A stretch of 64,000 bases of DNA from positions 213,442,531 to 213,506,530 of the forward strand of contig CM060962.1 in the NCBI GenBank assembly GCA_030765045.1. Reading direction: 5' to 3'. The notes under the pieces are model-generated. The model was not told the DNA's origin. It was given only the letters and a program-made list of their open reading frames with translations, and made no database searches. Source of the DNA: Tenodera sinensis (Eukaryota > Arthropoda > Insecta > Mantodea > Mantidae). Both the position numbers and the translations under genes were made by a program. Below, in pieces: positions 47,895 to 61,274 of the stretch (its first letter is position 1; each line of letters begins with the position of its first letter).

Positions 47895-48890
47895 AAATGC
47901 AAATCGTAAAATGTGTAAAGATAACAGGCAATGAACACCGATATTTCGTTTCATTTTATCCATCAGAATGGATCAAATTACTTTGGCATGCGATGTAAAT
48001 TCATTTGATAAAACTCTGACTACTCTGCTTACCTAAGAGATTTGATATTCTTTGGGTAAGAGGTGTGTTTAGAAAGTTGTTACCTTTAGCTCTTGCAGCA
48101 CATAGAGATTTCTCAATCCCATTTCACGGTCTCTTTCCGGCTTCCCCTTTAGTTTTTGCTTGAGCTATTTGCTTTCTTAACTTCAGATGAGGTAATTAAA
48201 AAGAGCTCTGCCTTTAGCATTATAGGCTCTCGATTACCTCCTTCAGCATAGTTTACATACAAAGTCAGGCTATATGCAACACAAGACATCTAAGGAGTTA
48301 GCCTTAAAATAAAAAGATCCTCGAATGAAGCTTTTGCCTTGTTATATATACATAGATACATTCAAAGTTGCCTTCGGGCACACTGGCGGTGTTGATTTCT
48401 AATTAACCTTGCTTAATGAACCTCGAATTACATCATTTTCATTACTCTGATACGTTTTTCTTTCTCTGCAATGAGAGCTTCCCTTCCTTTTCAGAAAGTC
48501 AGCATAGGATGCCATCATCTTTGACTTGAAAACGAGAACTAATTACAGTAATTAGTGGATGTTGAGAAGAAGTGCATTATCTGCCTCCTCCCTCTGCTCT
48601 CGATTAGCCTTTTGCTCTCTTCCATCCCCCTCCCTTTCTCATCCCTCGCTTTTTTTTTTTTCTTCTACTTCCCGGAAGGGAACAGCAATATCCAGCTATG
48701 AACACTTTCGTGTACCTTTTTTGTATGCTCCATATAAGCTACAGCTTTCTGTTATAGAAACTTGGACTTTTAATGTTTCATAAACGAGAACGCGAAAAAC
48801 AGGACTTATTGTATATAAAATCACTACATATTGATGTTTAGTATAATAGCTGTTTGTTTGAAAGTTTGAAAATCAATTTCATTCAGAGCA
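47895..48890. other. AT-rich spacer
   Basis: No gene or defined element. A T run at 48652-48663 is the only simple tract. Confidence 0.4.
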
Positions 48891-48892
48891 AC

Positions 48893-49735
<843 letters not shown>

Positions 49736-49879
49736 AAAGTGAATTGCAATTATTCGAAACTAATTTAGTTTATTTGAATTTTTTTTTGCGCTTATACCAT
49801 AAATTAATTCATAGGTGACCTAAATGTTGTTGCTATTACCTGTAACTCCTAACTTCATTTTCATGTCGGAGTTTCACAA

Positions 49880-50465
49880 AATATATATTTTAACAAAGAA
49901 TATTCGACAAATCCCAGTCCAGTTCCTTTTTTCTCACTTTATTCTCCTTCAACACTTTTGTACAACAACACAGTTATTTTTTACTAACGTTACCTGATAT
50001 TACAACTGACAGTTGTTGAACTTTATCTCAGCCTTAACACCCAATTTTCTGTCCTACAGTTCTCTCTTTGTCTCACAAAAACTAACTCTAACGATACGAC
50101 CACCCAACACTCATTAACTGCTTCACTATCTTCCTTTCAATGCGACGGTACACACGCAGCTGTCTGGTTCCGGCTCACTGACAAGCAAGAAAAAACTGAC
50201 TAACTCTTGTCACTTCCGTACATAGCGAGGATGACATAACATGGACCTTTCTTGAAATTCCCCTTTTCTGGAACTTCTAAGAATACGTCGGCTGTTGGAC
50301 ACCTCTCGAATAATCGCAAAAGCCGATTTTGGTTCTGCCGCTCTGATCGTTGTGACGTGTTAGTCGGCGTGAGTAGTGTGAGGCAGCCTGACCTTGAACT
50401 CCTTTGGTTGCTCGCCGGCCTGGTTAGCTTGACCCTGGCCGTCCTTTGTTGTGCACAATATTTTA
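49880..50465 (+). repeat. Dispersed repeat C, copy 1
   Basis: Shares ordered blocks with 53270-53945: ATTCGACAAATCCCAGTCC, TCTCACTTTATTCTCCTTCAA, CACTTTTGTACAACAACACAG, CTTCACTATCTTCCTTTCAATG, GAGGATGACATAACATGGACC, GAACTTCTAAGAATACGTCGG, TTTTGGTTCTGCCGCTCTGA and GAGGCAGCCTGACCTTGA. Class unknown. The plus frame 50252-50470 and the minus frames of the other copy arise from this repeat. Confidence 0.75.
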
Positions 50466-50469
50466 AATA

Positions 50470-52395
50470 GAGTTTATTTGTTTAATGCCTTCTACATTTG
50501 GATTTTACAAAATAGCATTGTCCTAGAAATCAGTAAACATCTGGTCTCGTAAACAGGTCTAAGCGCAGTTAATCACATATCCCTCTTCTTACTGATCATG
50601 AGTCCTATGTGGCTGTGTGGAATGAGGGAGAAAAGTGACGGCTGTGCAGTATTCCTCAACCAGGGCCATCTTTATCTACAGGGTCAGGCAGAATCCCTAT
50701 GTGTGTTGCTGATGTCACATGCATAGGCCATTGAAGCCGTTGAGGAAGCATGATTTGGAGAAGAATTTTCTGTTTAAAATTTGCTGCGTTTGTACTGATG
50801 ATTGATAAATTATACCAATATCGTAGCTTACCTGAACGTAAGAACAATAATTGAAATTGAAACTCAGAGTATGTAGCAACATATCGGTTTCCAAAGAAAA
50901 TGAAAACATCTATATTATCTATACCTACTACTATTATAAAGATAGAATTTTTGTTTGTGTTCATATGATGCCAAGAACCACACTAAACGGATTTTTATAT
51001 TTATTTCACCATTGAAAAGCACAATTCGTTCTGGCGTACATGGGACTATAAGACACCTTCTAATTTAATTTCCATAAGTTACTAAGGTGTAAAAACGAAT
51101 TTACAAAGCCCTTTTACTTGAATACAAACACACTGTAGTTATAAAAGAACATATATGCGAAGAAGGCCATGACTTCTACTGAAGAATGACTTGGAGTAGA
51201 AAATAGTATTACTACAGAATATGCATATAAAATAAGACAAATGCCGTTGCAGACACTCGTAACAAACACAACTGATCCATTATATCGAATCACAACTGAA
51301 TTTCTGAATCACAACTTGCAACTAAACTGCAGTCGGTGTTGCCCACTGCACTCGACATTACTGGCACCAACGACTAAACTCATTCAACTTACTCAACTGA
51401 CTGACCCGTGCCGGGCGGGAGTAAAAAGACAGCATACAATGGCAATTCTTCTGCTCGGATTATTGTTCAGTCAAGGGGACTGGTCATTAGCAGCAGGTAG
51501 GCGGCCGGATCAGTATGCGCTAATCCCTCCGCGGCCGTGGTGACAATATATAGACAGCTAGCAAGTAAACCACAGAAAAACAAGAGAATGGAATCTGTTT
51601 ATAATCTAGGATATGCATGCGATACCAATGACAAAATGTTTTAATAGAACCTCACGTAAGAACGTTTAACTTTATTTCTTTTGCACTTGTGATTTAATTA
51701 ACTTTGTTAGCTGGGCATGCTAAGTAAATAGTATAGAGAGAAAGTTGCTAACATGAAAGAAAAAGTTCCTTTCTGGATGGTCGTAGCTCATTTTTTTACA
51801 ATGAGGTTAACTTGGCGGCCTGGGAATGCGGAATATACATATTCGCCAGTTTCACCTTTCGATACATCTGTTAAGAGTTTCTGTATTGTGTATAAACGAT
51901 GTAGCTTTTATGATATTGAATAACTATTGAACCAAAGCGAACGTATAAATGTTGCTTGACCATTCCGACCGATGGGTACCTATAGGATATGCAACATTTC
52001 AAAACTTGGAAAGCTGTTGGGGGAGGTTAAGAAAGACGTTCCTCTATGTTTGATATCCCATAGCCTGAATATGGGGAGCTTTTTCATCGGTTATTAGGAA
52101 TAGCTAGGTGTGTACAAAATTTACACTTAAAAGAGGTAACGAGGAAGATTAAGCATAAAAATGTTATAGAACTTTGTACAATAATTTCAATGAAATTAAT
52201 TCAATTGTTATTCAAGTTTAAGAAGCAAACCGACCAACGTTAGGCAGCAGGAGAAAGAGAGTGAGAGAGAGAGCGAGAGAGAGAGAGAACCTTGTAAGAA
52301 GCTAATATTAATTTTAATTATTAACAACTATTACCATAGGTAATTAGCACAGTATACATTTAAGTATTGTGAATCAATGAGAGACGTGATTAACT
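50470..52395. other. Mixed unassigned stretch
   Basis: 51240-51540 holds a 100-codon frame and GC-rich end (GGCGGCCGGATCAG, CCTCCGCGGCCGTGG) that could belong to a repeat related to 43480-43680. GA repeats lie at 52254-52287. No gene is supported. Confidence 0.35.
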
Positions 52396-52404
52396 TAACC
52401 AAGG

Positions 52405-52600
52405 CTCATACGATTGCCTCTGCGGTCGAGTAATCAGCGCTCTGGTTTCTTAACCGGGAAATGCCGGGTTCAATTTCCGGCTGAGGCACGTAACTTTTCT
52501 TTGGCCACTATCATTCCCTAACCCCATAAAATCTGCAAGTTTGAGCGTGGGAGTGAATGTGAGGGTGTTTACCAGTAAAAAAGGAGATAAAAATAAATAA
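52405..52600 (+). repeat. tRNA-derived SINE, family 6
   Basis: GCCTCTGCGGTCGAGTAATC, GCGCTCTGGTTTCTTAACCG, then B box GGGTTCAATTTCCGG (52469-52483) and GAGGCA. The first 73 nt almost fold as a tRNA: acceptor GCCTCTG against CTGAGGC and a T-arm CCGGG/TCCGG. The D arm does not form, the anticodon loop is irregular, and a SINE body with A-rich end follows. So it is SINE, not a tRNA gene. Confidence 0.7.
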
Positions 52601-52849
52601 AGAAACTGATAAAACGAAACTTAAAAAAACCAATATTTGTTTATCTCAAGCCCCATATGACTAAGGGGCTATACAAAGGAAACAATTAAAGGAAAAGGTT
52701 TATCTAGCTTATGGAAAAGGATAGGTAATGGTAATGGCAATGGGTTATACAACGGAAAGGGACACTTTGCGACCTTAAAAGGTGTATTATAATTACCATC
52801 CCCTAGAAGAAACGGATATAACGAAGGAGTCAAATGAGTGAAGGCCAGA

Positions 52850-52995
52850 GAGACCCACAAAATTCCCTAAAAGTTTCAGGCCCTAAGACCCGTGTCACTG
52901 CTCGAGCTGCCTATAGAGAGCGATGAACGACCCGTCGACCAAGCACCTCTCTAGTCAATGGGGAGTACTTTTTCTCGGGCGTATATACACAATCA
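52850..52995 (-). repeat. SINE family 1 fragment, reverse
   Basis: CACTGCTCGAGCTGCCTATAG, GCGATGAACGACCCGTCGACC and AATGGGGAGTACTTTTTCTC match 58198-58275 in order. Upstream 52640-52845 repeats TGGCAATGGG-type words and may be part of the insertion. Confidence 0.6.
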
Positions 52996-53269
52996 ACTGT
53001 CATTTACTACTTTCATGCTGTACAATCATTTGTTCTGCTGTAAAGATCAGAGTTGTTCATTACACACCTCAAAATTGAAAGTGTGTTCAAGACATCTGTG
53101 ATGTCTATGAGAACATCAGATTAATCTTACCAGTCCACTGAAATGCCTAACTCGCGCTTAAACAGTTTTTAGGTATAATATATGCAAAAAATCCTTTCGT
53201 AGTTTTAATCCCCGCACTACAGATGAACTTAAGAACCATATAAGAACAGAGATTACTGTAACAAAAACC

Positions 53270-53579
53270 ACTATTCGACGAATCCCACTTCTCACAACAG
53301 TGTGATAAAATCCAGTCCAGTTATTTTCTCTCACTTAATTTTCTTCAAAAACTTTTGCACCACACAGTTCTCTTTTACTGACGTTAACACAGTCTGCAGT
53401 TTTTCATGAAATTACAACACACAACTGTTATCTTCTTGTAACCTTGACTTACTCCTTTCTGTCTTTCTTCATTTTCTCTGTCTTACAACTGACTTTGAAG
53501 ATACAATCACTCAACACAAGTTAACTGCTTTGCTATCTTCTCCACGACAATGCGGTTTCTCTCGTGTACACTTGCAGCT

Positions 53580-53625
<46 letters not shown>

Positions 53626-53945
53626 CACTAAAACTAAACACTGAACTGACTTCGACGTCTCATGTATATAACTAACTACTAACTCCTCCCATCGCCTCGC
53701 CTCCTTATATGGTGAGGATGACGTAACATGAACCTTTCTCGAAGTTCCAAAAATACGCCGGCTGCCGGATATTTCTCGAGTAATCTGGAAAGCCCCTTTT
53801 GGTTCTGTCGCTCTAATTGTTGTCGCGTGTTCACAACAGTCACACGAGGCAGCCTGACCTTGAGAGACTGATGCACGTACCACCGGTGGCGCGGAGCAGC
53901 CCGGACCCGATCGTCCTTTGCTGTGCGTCTCGACCGGCATCACAT
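53270..53945 (+). repeat. Dispersed repeat C, copy 2
   Basis: Same order of blocks as 49880-50465, with a CA microsatellite (53580-53620) where the other copy has CACACGCAGC. The right end adds GGAGCAGCCCGGACCCGATCG before TCCTTTGCTGTGCG, shared with CCTTTGTTGTGCAC in the first copy. The minus frame 53533-53943 is repeat-derived. Confidence 0.75.
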
Positions 53946-53949
53946 TATG

Positions 53950-54760
53950 AACATTACGCTTCTGTTTGAAACATAACCTTTAACACAACTTATAAAAAGG
54001 TTAGTACTCATTAGTGCATATTACTATCACTCATGAGTAAGTAATTCGGGAGTAAGTATTAGGACGGAGTAATTGACAGTGCGTCGAACATGTATAGGCG
54101 CAAACATAAGGAACGCACCACACGCACAAGAATGGTTGTTTACACTCAAAATATTAATTTGTTATTTACTTAGAAATAACTGCCACAGAATGTTTTAGCA
54201 AGCACGCGTTTGTCTTCCAGTTTCACATTTGCGAGGGATTTCAATCCTTCCTTGCTCACTAGCGTTGTGGTAAATCTGGTTGGTACTATAGAAAACTTTT
54301 GGTAGACACATACTTTACGCCGATGCTCATTGCATATTCCATTAGCCTACTTTGAACAGGTTTTTATCGCTGTTCCCTGGACATAGGTTACATGCTCTCT
54401 TCTGTTTCCTAGAATTGGAAATACACTTGGAAGTTTCCACGGCAATGTTTTCCTAAAACCTTAAGGTAAGGTTACTAAGGTACAATCATATTCCTGTGCT
54501 ATCGTGATCCACTTGCAGTTACAAGCTCCTATATGTTACGTGAGTTATACTTGAACTGCGTTTCCGGGATAGACAGATACGACCTTTTAACTTGCTCTTC
54601 TTCATGGTCCCAGTACATAGCTAGTCACTTCACTATTCTCTAGAGGTTGATTAGTCACGCAATGGTGCATGTAACAACGTGTCATATCTTTAAGGACTTT
54701 CACTCATGTGTGATTTCACAGGTTCCAAGTTATAAATACCTCCTATTCGTAAACCCCTTG
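53950..54760. other. AT-rich spacer
   Basis: Nothing recognised. Confidence 0.4.
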
Positions 54761-54764
54761 CACA

Positions 54765-54990
54765 ATAGCCCTTCGCGGGTCAAGGTTTACCACCCGGCCG
54801 CTACGTCCCCCACCTCTGCCCAGTACAGGTGTCATGAGTGGGGTACAGAACTGGAGGGTGGGACGTGATCAGCGCCCCGAGTCCTCCCGGCCGGTTATGC
54901 AGCCTTTGCAACCTTGGGTCGCTACTTCTTTGTCAAGGAACTCCTCAATTGGCCCCGTCTTACACGGGGTGCACTCAGCCTCGCTTATAG
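54765..54990 (-). repeat. GC-rich SINE, family 2, reverse
   Basis: GCCGCTACGTCCCCCACCTC, GTGTCATGAGTGGGGTAC, GGGTGGGACGTGATCAGCGC, CTCCCGGCCGGTTATGCAGC and ACGGGGTGCACTCAGCCTCG. The tRNA-like head is lost at the right. It matches 9620-9815 and the complement of 14870-15065. Confidence 0.8.
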
Positions 54991-55284
54991 AACAAATAAC
55001 AATAAAGGCTCTTCACACTGATATAAATGCGCATTTAATTTTATTCGTTTAACTTATGTGTTTCAACTAATGACAATTGCTCGCAGATGTCTTGGACTTT
55101 TATTTTAAACTCTGATACATACTAAATGAAAAGCACCGTCTAAGATATTCCGCACGCAATGTTGATATAATAAAAACACCCAATTGCGTTCTCGTTCTTG
55201 ACAATTAATATATTATGAATGTAATTAACGTAGATCTGTCTAGGTTCTAAAACTTCTGCGAAATTGCATCACAGAACAAAGAGG

Positions 55285-55339
<55 letters not shown>

Positions 55340-55424
55340 ACCGTGTAGACATATTCATTGCATGTTATTATTAATGTTATAGTTTTAATTTGTTTGGGAA
55401 ATAACTTTATTTACAACTAGCTTC
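54991..55424. other. Spacer with (GA)n
   Basis: GA microsatellite at 55283-55340; otherwise AT-rich and unassigned. Confidence 0.5.
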
Positions 55425-55480
55425 ATAGACTGGGGGTAATGTGTCTGCCTCACATTCAAGAGGTCCCTAATGATGGTGAG
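55425..55480 (+). repeat. SINE family 4 head fragment
   Basis: GACTGGGGGTAATGTGTCTG, then CCTCACATTCAAGAGGTCCC resembles TAGCTAGCATGTCTGCC TCACATTCAAGAAGTCGC at 32973-33005. The fragment is cut by the microsatellite that follows. Confidence 0.6.
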
Positions 55481-55484
55481 CATG

Positions 55485-55867
<383 letters not shown>

Positions 55868-55869
55868 CT

Positions 55870-56650
55870 TAATGTCAATAAGGTTTAACTACAAACCCAT
55901 ATATTGTTTGTGGAATGTATTCTTTTAAGAGCATTTAAGAGGCTTTAGCAAAGATTAATTCCAAGTAGGTACATCTAATGATAAATCAATCGTAATGTTT
56001 TCTCTTCGCCCTCCCTTTTCCCTCGCCCTCACCCTTCTCTGTGTGCTTGTTCCTTCTCAGCCATCATCTTGGTGATCCATTCAAGTAGAGAAATTGGAAC
56101 TTTATTTTCGTTATCTTGAATGGGCGGCGCTTCATCGGCTTTCTACCCTCCTGCTCCTGGTAGATCCCCCAACAGCTGTGTACAATCTCGCTTAACTCCT
56201 CTTCCCAACAAGGAAAAAATATATATCAGAAGGAACCACTGAGGATCATCCGATTCCCCAAGTGACCCAATTTGCTGCTGATCGCAAAGACGGAAAAAGA
56301 AAAGAAAGAAATGACACATGGAGAGAATAAAGGAGGAATTTGAGAAGTCATCAAGAAGGAAACTTAGAGCTTCATCTTCCTGATGCTGGCTAGCAGTCTG
56401 TCGATAAGAGCAACATGTACTACCAATGTAACAAACGTTTGAGCATAAGTAGTATATGTTTTCATAAACTCTTAGCAGTTGCATATTAAACCTAGAAATA
56501 CTCACAGGAGTGCACAGTTATGGATATTATCCTTGGCAAAAAAGTCTAAGAAAAGGAAAAAAAATTATTCCTGAATATAAAACTATACGACGTTCTCTAC
56601 CCATACTGTATTTTCAGTGCTGTTCTAGAAAGCATTCGCACAAACGTTTA
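55870..56650. other. Unassigned spacer
   Basis: A minus-strand frame 56143-56505 (120 codons, ATG) has a Phe-rich hydrophobic stretch and no known motif. It is not called as a gene. Confidence 0.3.
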
Positions 56651-56659
56651 TTTCAATTT

Positions 56660-56841
56660 TCTCTACTTTGTATGGTAAAAAGGGGAAGTGTTGTATTCGA
56701 ACCAAATATTCGATATCGAGATTTGACTGTAAATATATTTTAAGGCTTCTGAATCTAAAAAAAGGCATTTTTAGAAAAAAGTCCTTACGTGTATTTAAGT
56801 GGTGTGTGTCTGTGAGTGTGTGTGTGCGCGCGCGTGCGTAC

Positions 56842-56886
<45 letters not shown>

Positions 56887-57572
56887 AGCATCATAACTAA
56901 AAGACAGAGAGTGGGTTAAAAACCAAAGTTTGTATTTATTTTTAATATCTTCGAATAATGCGACACGCAGATTTCAAAGAAAAGTCCTCTACCCTAAACT
57001 ACCCTTTACACGCAAAATTGTTTGAAAACTTTTATTTTCTCAAAAATGGCTTTAACGGTTTTGATTAAATCCATTTTTAATTTAAATCAGTTTATGGCAA
57101 ATGAACTGTATATTTTGAATTTTCTGGCTATAGCCTATATAGTCAAGTTTAATCTTGACGACTTTTGTATAACCGATAAACCGTAAGAGATAGACCAAAT
57201 CTTACTATACAAAAATGTAGATCTCGTTAAAACACAATTTATGTCACATGATCTGTTTTATGGAATGAACCATTTCGGTTATATGTGTAAGTTTTGCAAT
57301 ACCTATACGTTTCTCAAATGGAAGGTTGTTATTCACCGTTTTATCTCTTGTCCGTGCGTAGAGAACGAAATTTCAAAGTCATCGTATAGTGAACGTTCAT
57401 AAAACATTTAACTATCTCTTAAAGCCTACTGCATTCCCCCTGCACCTACAGGAAATAGCAATAACATAATTTCTGCAAATGTTTATCTCGACTAACATGA
57501 AGAAGATAGAGGAATAAGAGCTTGTAAGAATAGTTATAACAAGAGTAGAGAAGGTCATGTGAGTGCACCAAA
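56660..57572 (-). mobile_element. Family A full-body copy, reverse
   Basis: From TTCTCTACTTTGTATGG and GGGGAAGTGTTGTATTCG, through (GT)n with CGCGCG (56804-56884), GAGCATCATAACTAAAAGAC, CGACACGCAGATTTCAAAG, CTCAAAAATGGCTTTAACGG, ACCGTAAGAGATAGACCAAATC, CCGTGCGTAGAGAACG, GTTTATCTCGACTAACATG, to AAGAGTAGAGAAGGTCATGTG and AGTGCACCA. It is a good reverse partner of 33208-34108. Confidence 0.9.
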
Positions 57573-57627
57573 TTCCTTTCTCAAGCATATGAAAGGGAAA
57601 GGTAAAATTCTACGAATCTGTATCACA

Positions 57628-57712
57628 CTTTCAGTTTCTCTACTTATTGGAAGTAGAGGGAATATCGCATTACATTCCAAAATTTGATATGATTTCACAT
57701 TTTGAACAGCTC
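57628..57712 (-). mobile_element. Family A end fragment, reverse
   Basis: CAGTTTCTCTACTTATTGG, AAGTAGAGGGAATATCGC and ATTCCAAAATTTGATATG. A second family A right end begins 55 bp after the previous copy and is lost after about 85 bp. Confidence 0.7.
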
Positions 57713-57849
57713 TAAACCTAATAAATAGGTATAGATTATACTACGAAGGGGGAGTCCTCAAGCACTGTGACCTATATTGATCTATTGCGGTTACCTACCC
57801 CCAGGAGGAAGAGATGAATTGAAGAAACCACATGAGGCTACAGCCGCAG

Positions 57850-58090
57850 GATAGGATCGTCTTCCATGGTCTATGGGTAACATGCTTGCCTCTGGTTTCC
57901 CATCCCGGTGGAGGGCGATGGATTTTTTCAGACGCAAAAATCTTCAGCAGGGCCTCCTTTGGAAGGGAAGTAAAGCCGGTGGTCCCGTGTCATAGATTAA
58001 CGGCAGATGAAATAACCTCAAGCCTCATGAAGAAGCAAAATTAACCGGTGTTTCACGCCCAATATAGAATGGGACGCTGAGACCTGAAGC
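57850..58090 (+). repeat. tRNA-derived SINE, family 3
   Basis: TCTATGGGTAACATGCTTGCC, CCCATCCCGGTGGAGGGCG, GATTTTTTCAGACGCAAAAATC and GGGCCTCCTTTGGAAGGG match 32140-32250. The B box is damaged (a deletion between TTTCCC and ATCCCGG). Confidence 0.65.
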
Positions 58091-58139
58091 GCCCATGGTT
58101 AAAGAGCGTCCATAAATAAAACCTTAATTTCAATATCCG

Positions 58140-58555
58140 TAGGACAGGCCACGGGGACGCGCCGAAGTTCTTAACAGCTCCAGGCTCAAAGACCTGTTCC
58201 ACTGCTGGAGCTGCCTAGAAAGCACAATGAGCGACCCTTTGACCCTGTAGCCCTCAAGCATCCACGGGGAGTACTCGTTCCTTTGAGCAATCATCCACGC
58301 CATCTGTCCGGCACCGTGTCATGCAACGAAACCTTGAAGTGTATCTGAAAGATGAGAAGGAAAGGGAATGAAAGGGAATGAAAGGGAAATTATGTGAAAG
58401 AAATCGTTGTAGATGAGCAATCACCCCAGCATTCGCCTACTGCCCTGAGAAAAGCATTAAAAGCTCAAGGTCATAGTAGGCGGTCAACGGGAGCCGAACC
58501 TGGAACCTCCCGAATGCGAGACTCGCACGTTATCTTGGAGCCATCTCGCTAGATT
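58140..58555 (-). repeat. tRNA-derived SINE, family 1, full length, reverse
   Basis: The complement starts with GCGAGATGGCTCCAAGATAACG (A box), B box CAGGTTCGGCTCCCG, the CGACTG..body, TTCCCTTTCATTCCC, CACTGGTG..GCCGGACAGATGG, CATTGTGCTTTCTAGGCAGC and CCAGCAGTGGAACAGG. It carries three AAAGGGAATG units (58355-58390). Same family as 9165, 19603 and 30325. Confidence 0.8.
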
Positions 58556-58559
58556 GCTA

Positions 58560-59010
58560 TGTAGCATACTTAACATATACAGCAAATTTATGTCAGACAC
58601 AACATTTAATGTCGGCTGATAGCTGCCAATTGCTCTTTTCTTTCCCATTGTACAAATAAATTCTGTGGGCGCAAATGATATTTATATTACCGACTTTGTA
58701 GCGTGATTTCACAGCATCTTTAACTGCAAAACGCTGCAAGGCGTGGCAAGTCTGTGATTGGATGCTGTGTTGAACCACCCGTCATTAAATTTTGTGTCAG
58801 TCATAGGAATGTTCTTCATATGCTATGTGGGACAAGTACACAAAACGTAAACACCCACATATACCTTTAAAGGACTTTCACCGTTTTCTTTGATATGCTT
58901 TGATATGCCGTGCTTTGATGTGCGCCGCGCGGTCGGCGTTACATTACATACAGTTTTGAAAATTAAAATTTGACGGTTCTCTGGAAATATACTAAGATAA
59001 ATGCTCTTGT
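58560..59010. other. AT-rich spacer
   Basis: Nothing recognised. Confidence 0.4.
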
Positions 59011-59023
59011 TAGATATAATCTT

Positions 59024-59226
59024 CGCAAAAGTTAAAGGCATATGGAGGTGGGCCGTACTGCAGACTCCAGCGAATCCTAAGCTTGCCCCTCCTACAGCGC
59101 TGCCGAATGTAGTACACGCATCTCAGGCGTTCTTATGTACAGAACCTCTGCCTGTACACGCACTACCCTTGGCAACAACGCTCCGCTTGAGCACTGGCCA
59201 GCCTTCACATGCCTTTAACTTTTGCG
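59024..59226. mobile_element. Foldback element / small MITE, 203 bp
   Basis: Left CGCAAAAGTTAAAGGCATAT, then GGAGGTGGGCC; complement of the right CGCAAAAGTTAAAGGCATGT, then GAAGGCTGGCC. This is about 31 bp with five mismatches. Pairing continues inward in patches. The interior is GC-richer than the flanks. Target duplication is not evident. The 86-codon frame covering it is a by-product. Confidence 0.65.
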
Positions 59227-59229
59227 AGC

Positions 59230-60100
59230 AGTATAGTGAACTAGTTTGTATCTCTCAATAACGTATTCCCTAACAGTAGCCAATGACAGCCAACTAGTGC
59301 CCATGGCAAAGAGAATAGGGTTTGGTCAATCAGCAGTAGTCTATTTCAGAGTGTGTTTGTGAGAACTTGTTTCACGTTCAACAGTAAAATTTCATAATTT
59401 CCAGCTCTAAATCAAATTCACGTGCGGACATCTGTGAGGTGAACTGTGAAGGCAAATCTAGCGACGATGAAGTACGATAGTAGTGATGTACTCCATTAAT
59501 GTTTAACACAAAATGAACTGTCGTCCAGCTTGCAACAAATTGCCACGTTCTTATAACCACTCTACTTCCCTCTCCTTGGATTTGTCGTGACGAAGGCTAT
59601 ATTATCTTCAAAAAGGTTCATGTACTTCTCACTAATAAGACCCGCCAGAAGTGTGGTTGTTCTGGCACGCAGAGCTCAAGTCAACAGAATCAGGTCCTTA
59701 GCCTAATGGTCGAGGCACTTTGGTACATTCGCAATTCAACACTTCATAAAGTTATTACGCTGACTGGAGACTCAGTCCTGTTGCAACACGTATCTTAACT
59801 TCCTAACACTTAACACTAAAATGCAACACTAACACAGATAGCTCAGAACATGCCACAGGAGTGAGCGCGAAGAAGACTGAGATGAAAACGACATACAGGC
59901 CTTCTAATACGAAATTAAATTTCACATTAGGTGACTGGTGAGGACAGTCGTTACCTATAACCTCACTATATGTCTGTGATTAATTAAAAATAAATGTATC
60001 TCTGTGAGCGAAACTAACAATATTGCAATATATAAACATTTTTCAATAAATTAAATAAAAAATACTAATGTTTAGTGCGACACAACTGAACTACCGTACT
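59230..60100. other. AT-rich spacer
   Basis: 59700-59725 has an A-box-like TAGCCTAATGGTCGAGG without a B box. Otherwise nothing. Confidence 0.4.
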
Positions 60101-60104
60101 AATG

Positions 60105-60937
60105 GGTAACTATTAGAAAAATCTGATGTGTTCCACTCATATGACTTTCTCTACTCTTGTACTAACTATTCTTACAAACTCTTACTCCTATATTTTTCTT
60201 CATATTAGTCGAGGTAAGCATTTGTAGAAATTATTTCACTACTGATTTTCTTGTAAGTGCAAGCGGGATATGGGAATAGTGTAGGCTTTGAGCGATAGTC
60301 AAATCTTCTAAAGTTTTGAAATGCCGTTGTCTTTGCACGGCCAAGAGATAAAAAGGTGAATAATGATCTTCCATTTGAGAAAAGTAAGTATCGCAAAACT
60401 CACACAAGTAACAAGGAATATCTTCGAAATGGTTCACTCCACAAAAAATGCATTCGGACATAAATTGTGTGTTTTAACGAGATCTAAATTTTTTGTACAG
60501 TACGCTTCTTATATCTCTTACGGTTTGCCGGTTATGCAAAAGTAATCAAGAGTAAACAGGACTACATGGGCTATAGCCAGAAAATTCAAAATATACCTAC
60601 ATGGCGTTTGCGTTAAAAATATCTTACACATATGGCATTTTAATCAAAATCGCTAGAGCCACCTTTGAGAGAATCAAAATTTTCGTAAAAATTTCCGTGT
60701 AAAGGATAGTTTAGCGTGCAAGAATTTTCTTCAAAATCTTTGTGCAGCATCCTTGAAAGATATTAAACTTAAATACCAACTTTGGTTTTAACCGATTTTT
60801 TTGTTTTTGAATTATGCTATTCACACAAACACACAGATGAACCTTTTTCGAAAAGTGCTTTTTTTTGCATCCGGTGAAATCTCGACATCGAAATGCAACA
60901 CTTCCCCTCCTTATAGGCACACGTAGTAGAGAAAGTA
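60105..60937 (+). mobile_element. Family A full-body copy
   Basis: From AAAAATCTGATGTGTTCCACTC through TCGAGGTAAGCATTTGTAG, TTGTCTTTGCACGGCC, GGAATATCTTCGAAATGG, CCGGTTATGCAAAAGTAATC, ATTTTAATCAAAATCGC, CAGCATCCTTGAAAGATA, ACCGATTTTTTTGTTTTTG, a minimal CACACAAACACACAG tract (60823-60837), CTCGACATCGAAATGC and AGTAGAGAAAGTA. The segment between the CA tract and CTCGACATCG is shortened. Flanks: AGAAAAATCTG on the left, TAAAAATGTG on the right. Confidence 0.9.
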
Positions 60938-60939
60938 AA

Positions 60940-61270
60940 AATGTGACATACCTCTTGAATAAAACAATACTAAAAGTATAACTATCCAACAGAAGGGACG
61001 AGAGTAGTACGATATTGTGGAATTGTTGGTTCTACTGCCACCAGTAGGTTTACTTCAGTGCTCATATCTGGTAAATACTGGGGAGGTGCTCTAAATTTAA
61101 GCCTGGAAAGTTTCCCAATTATAGATTCATTTCATGCATTATTGCTTTTGCTACCTACGTCGTATGGGCTTAAACGCTCTTAAAAACGGAGATTTTAAGT
61201 TAGAGGTCCCCAAATGTTGAAATAAAGGTGCTACACACTGGTCAAGAAGACGGGCACTTAAATATCCAAG
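60940..61270. other. Unassigned spacer
   Basis: Nothing recognised. Confidence 0.4.
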
Positions 61271-61274
61271 AAAT

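Noticed and set aside
52408..52488. Possible tRNA gene
   Set aside because: Acceptor and T arms nearly pair, but the D arm fails, the anticodon loop is irregular and a SINE body shared with 45335-45490 follows.
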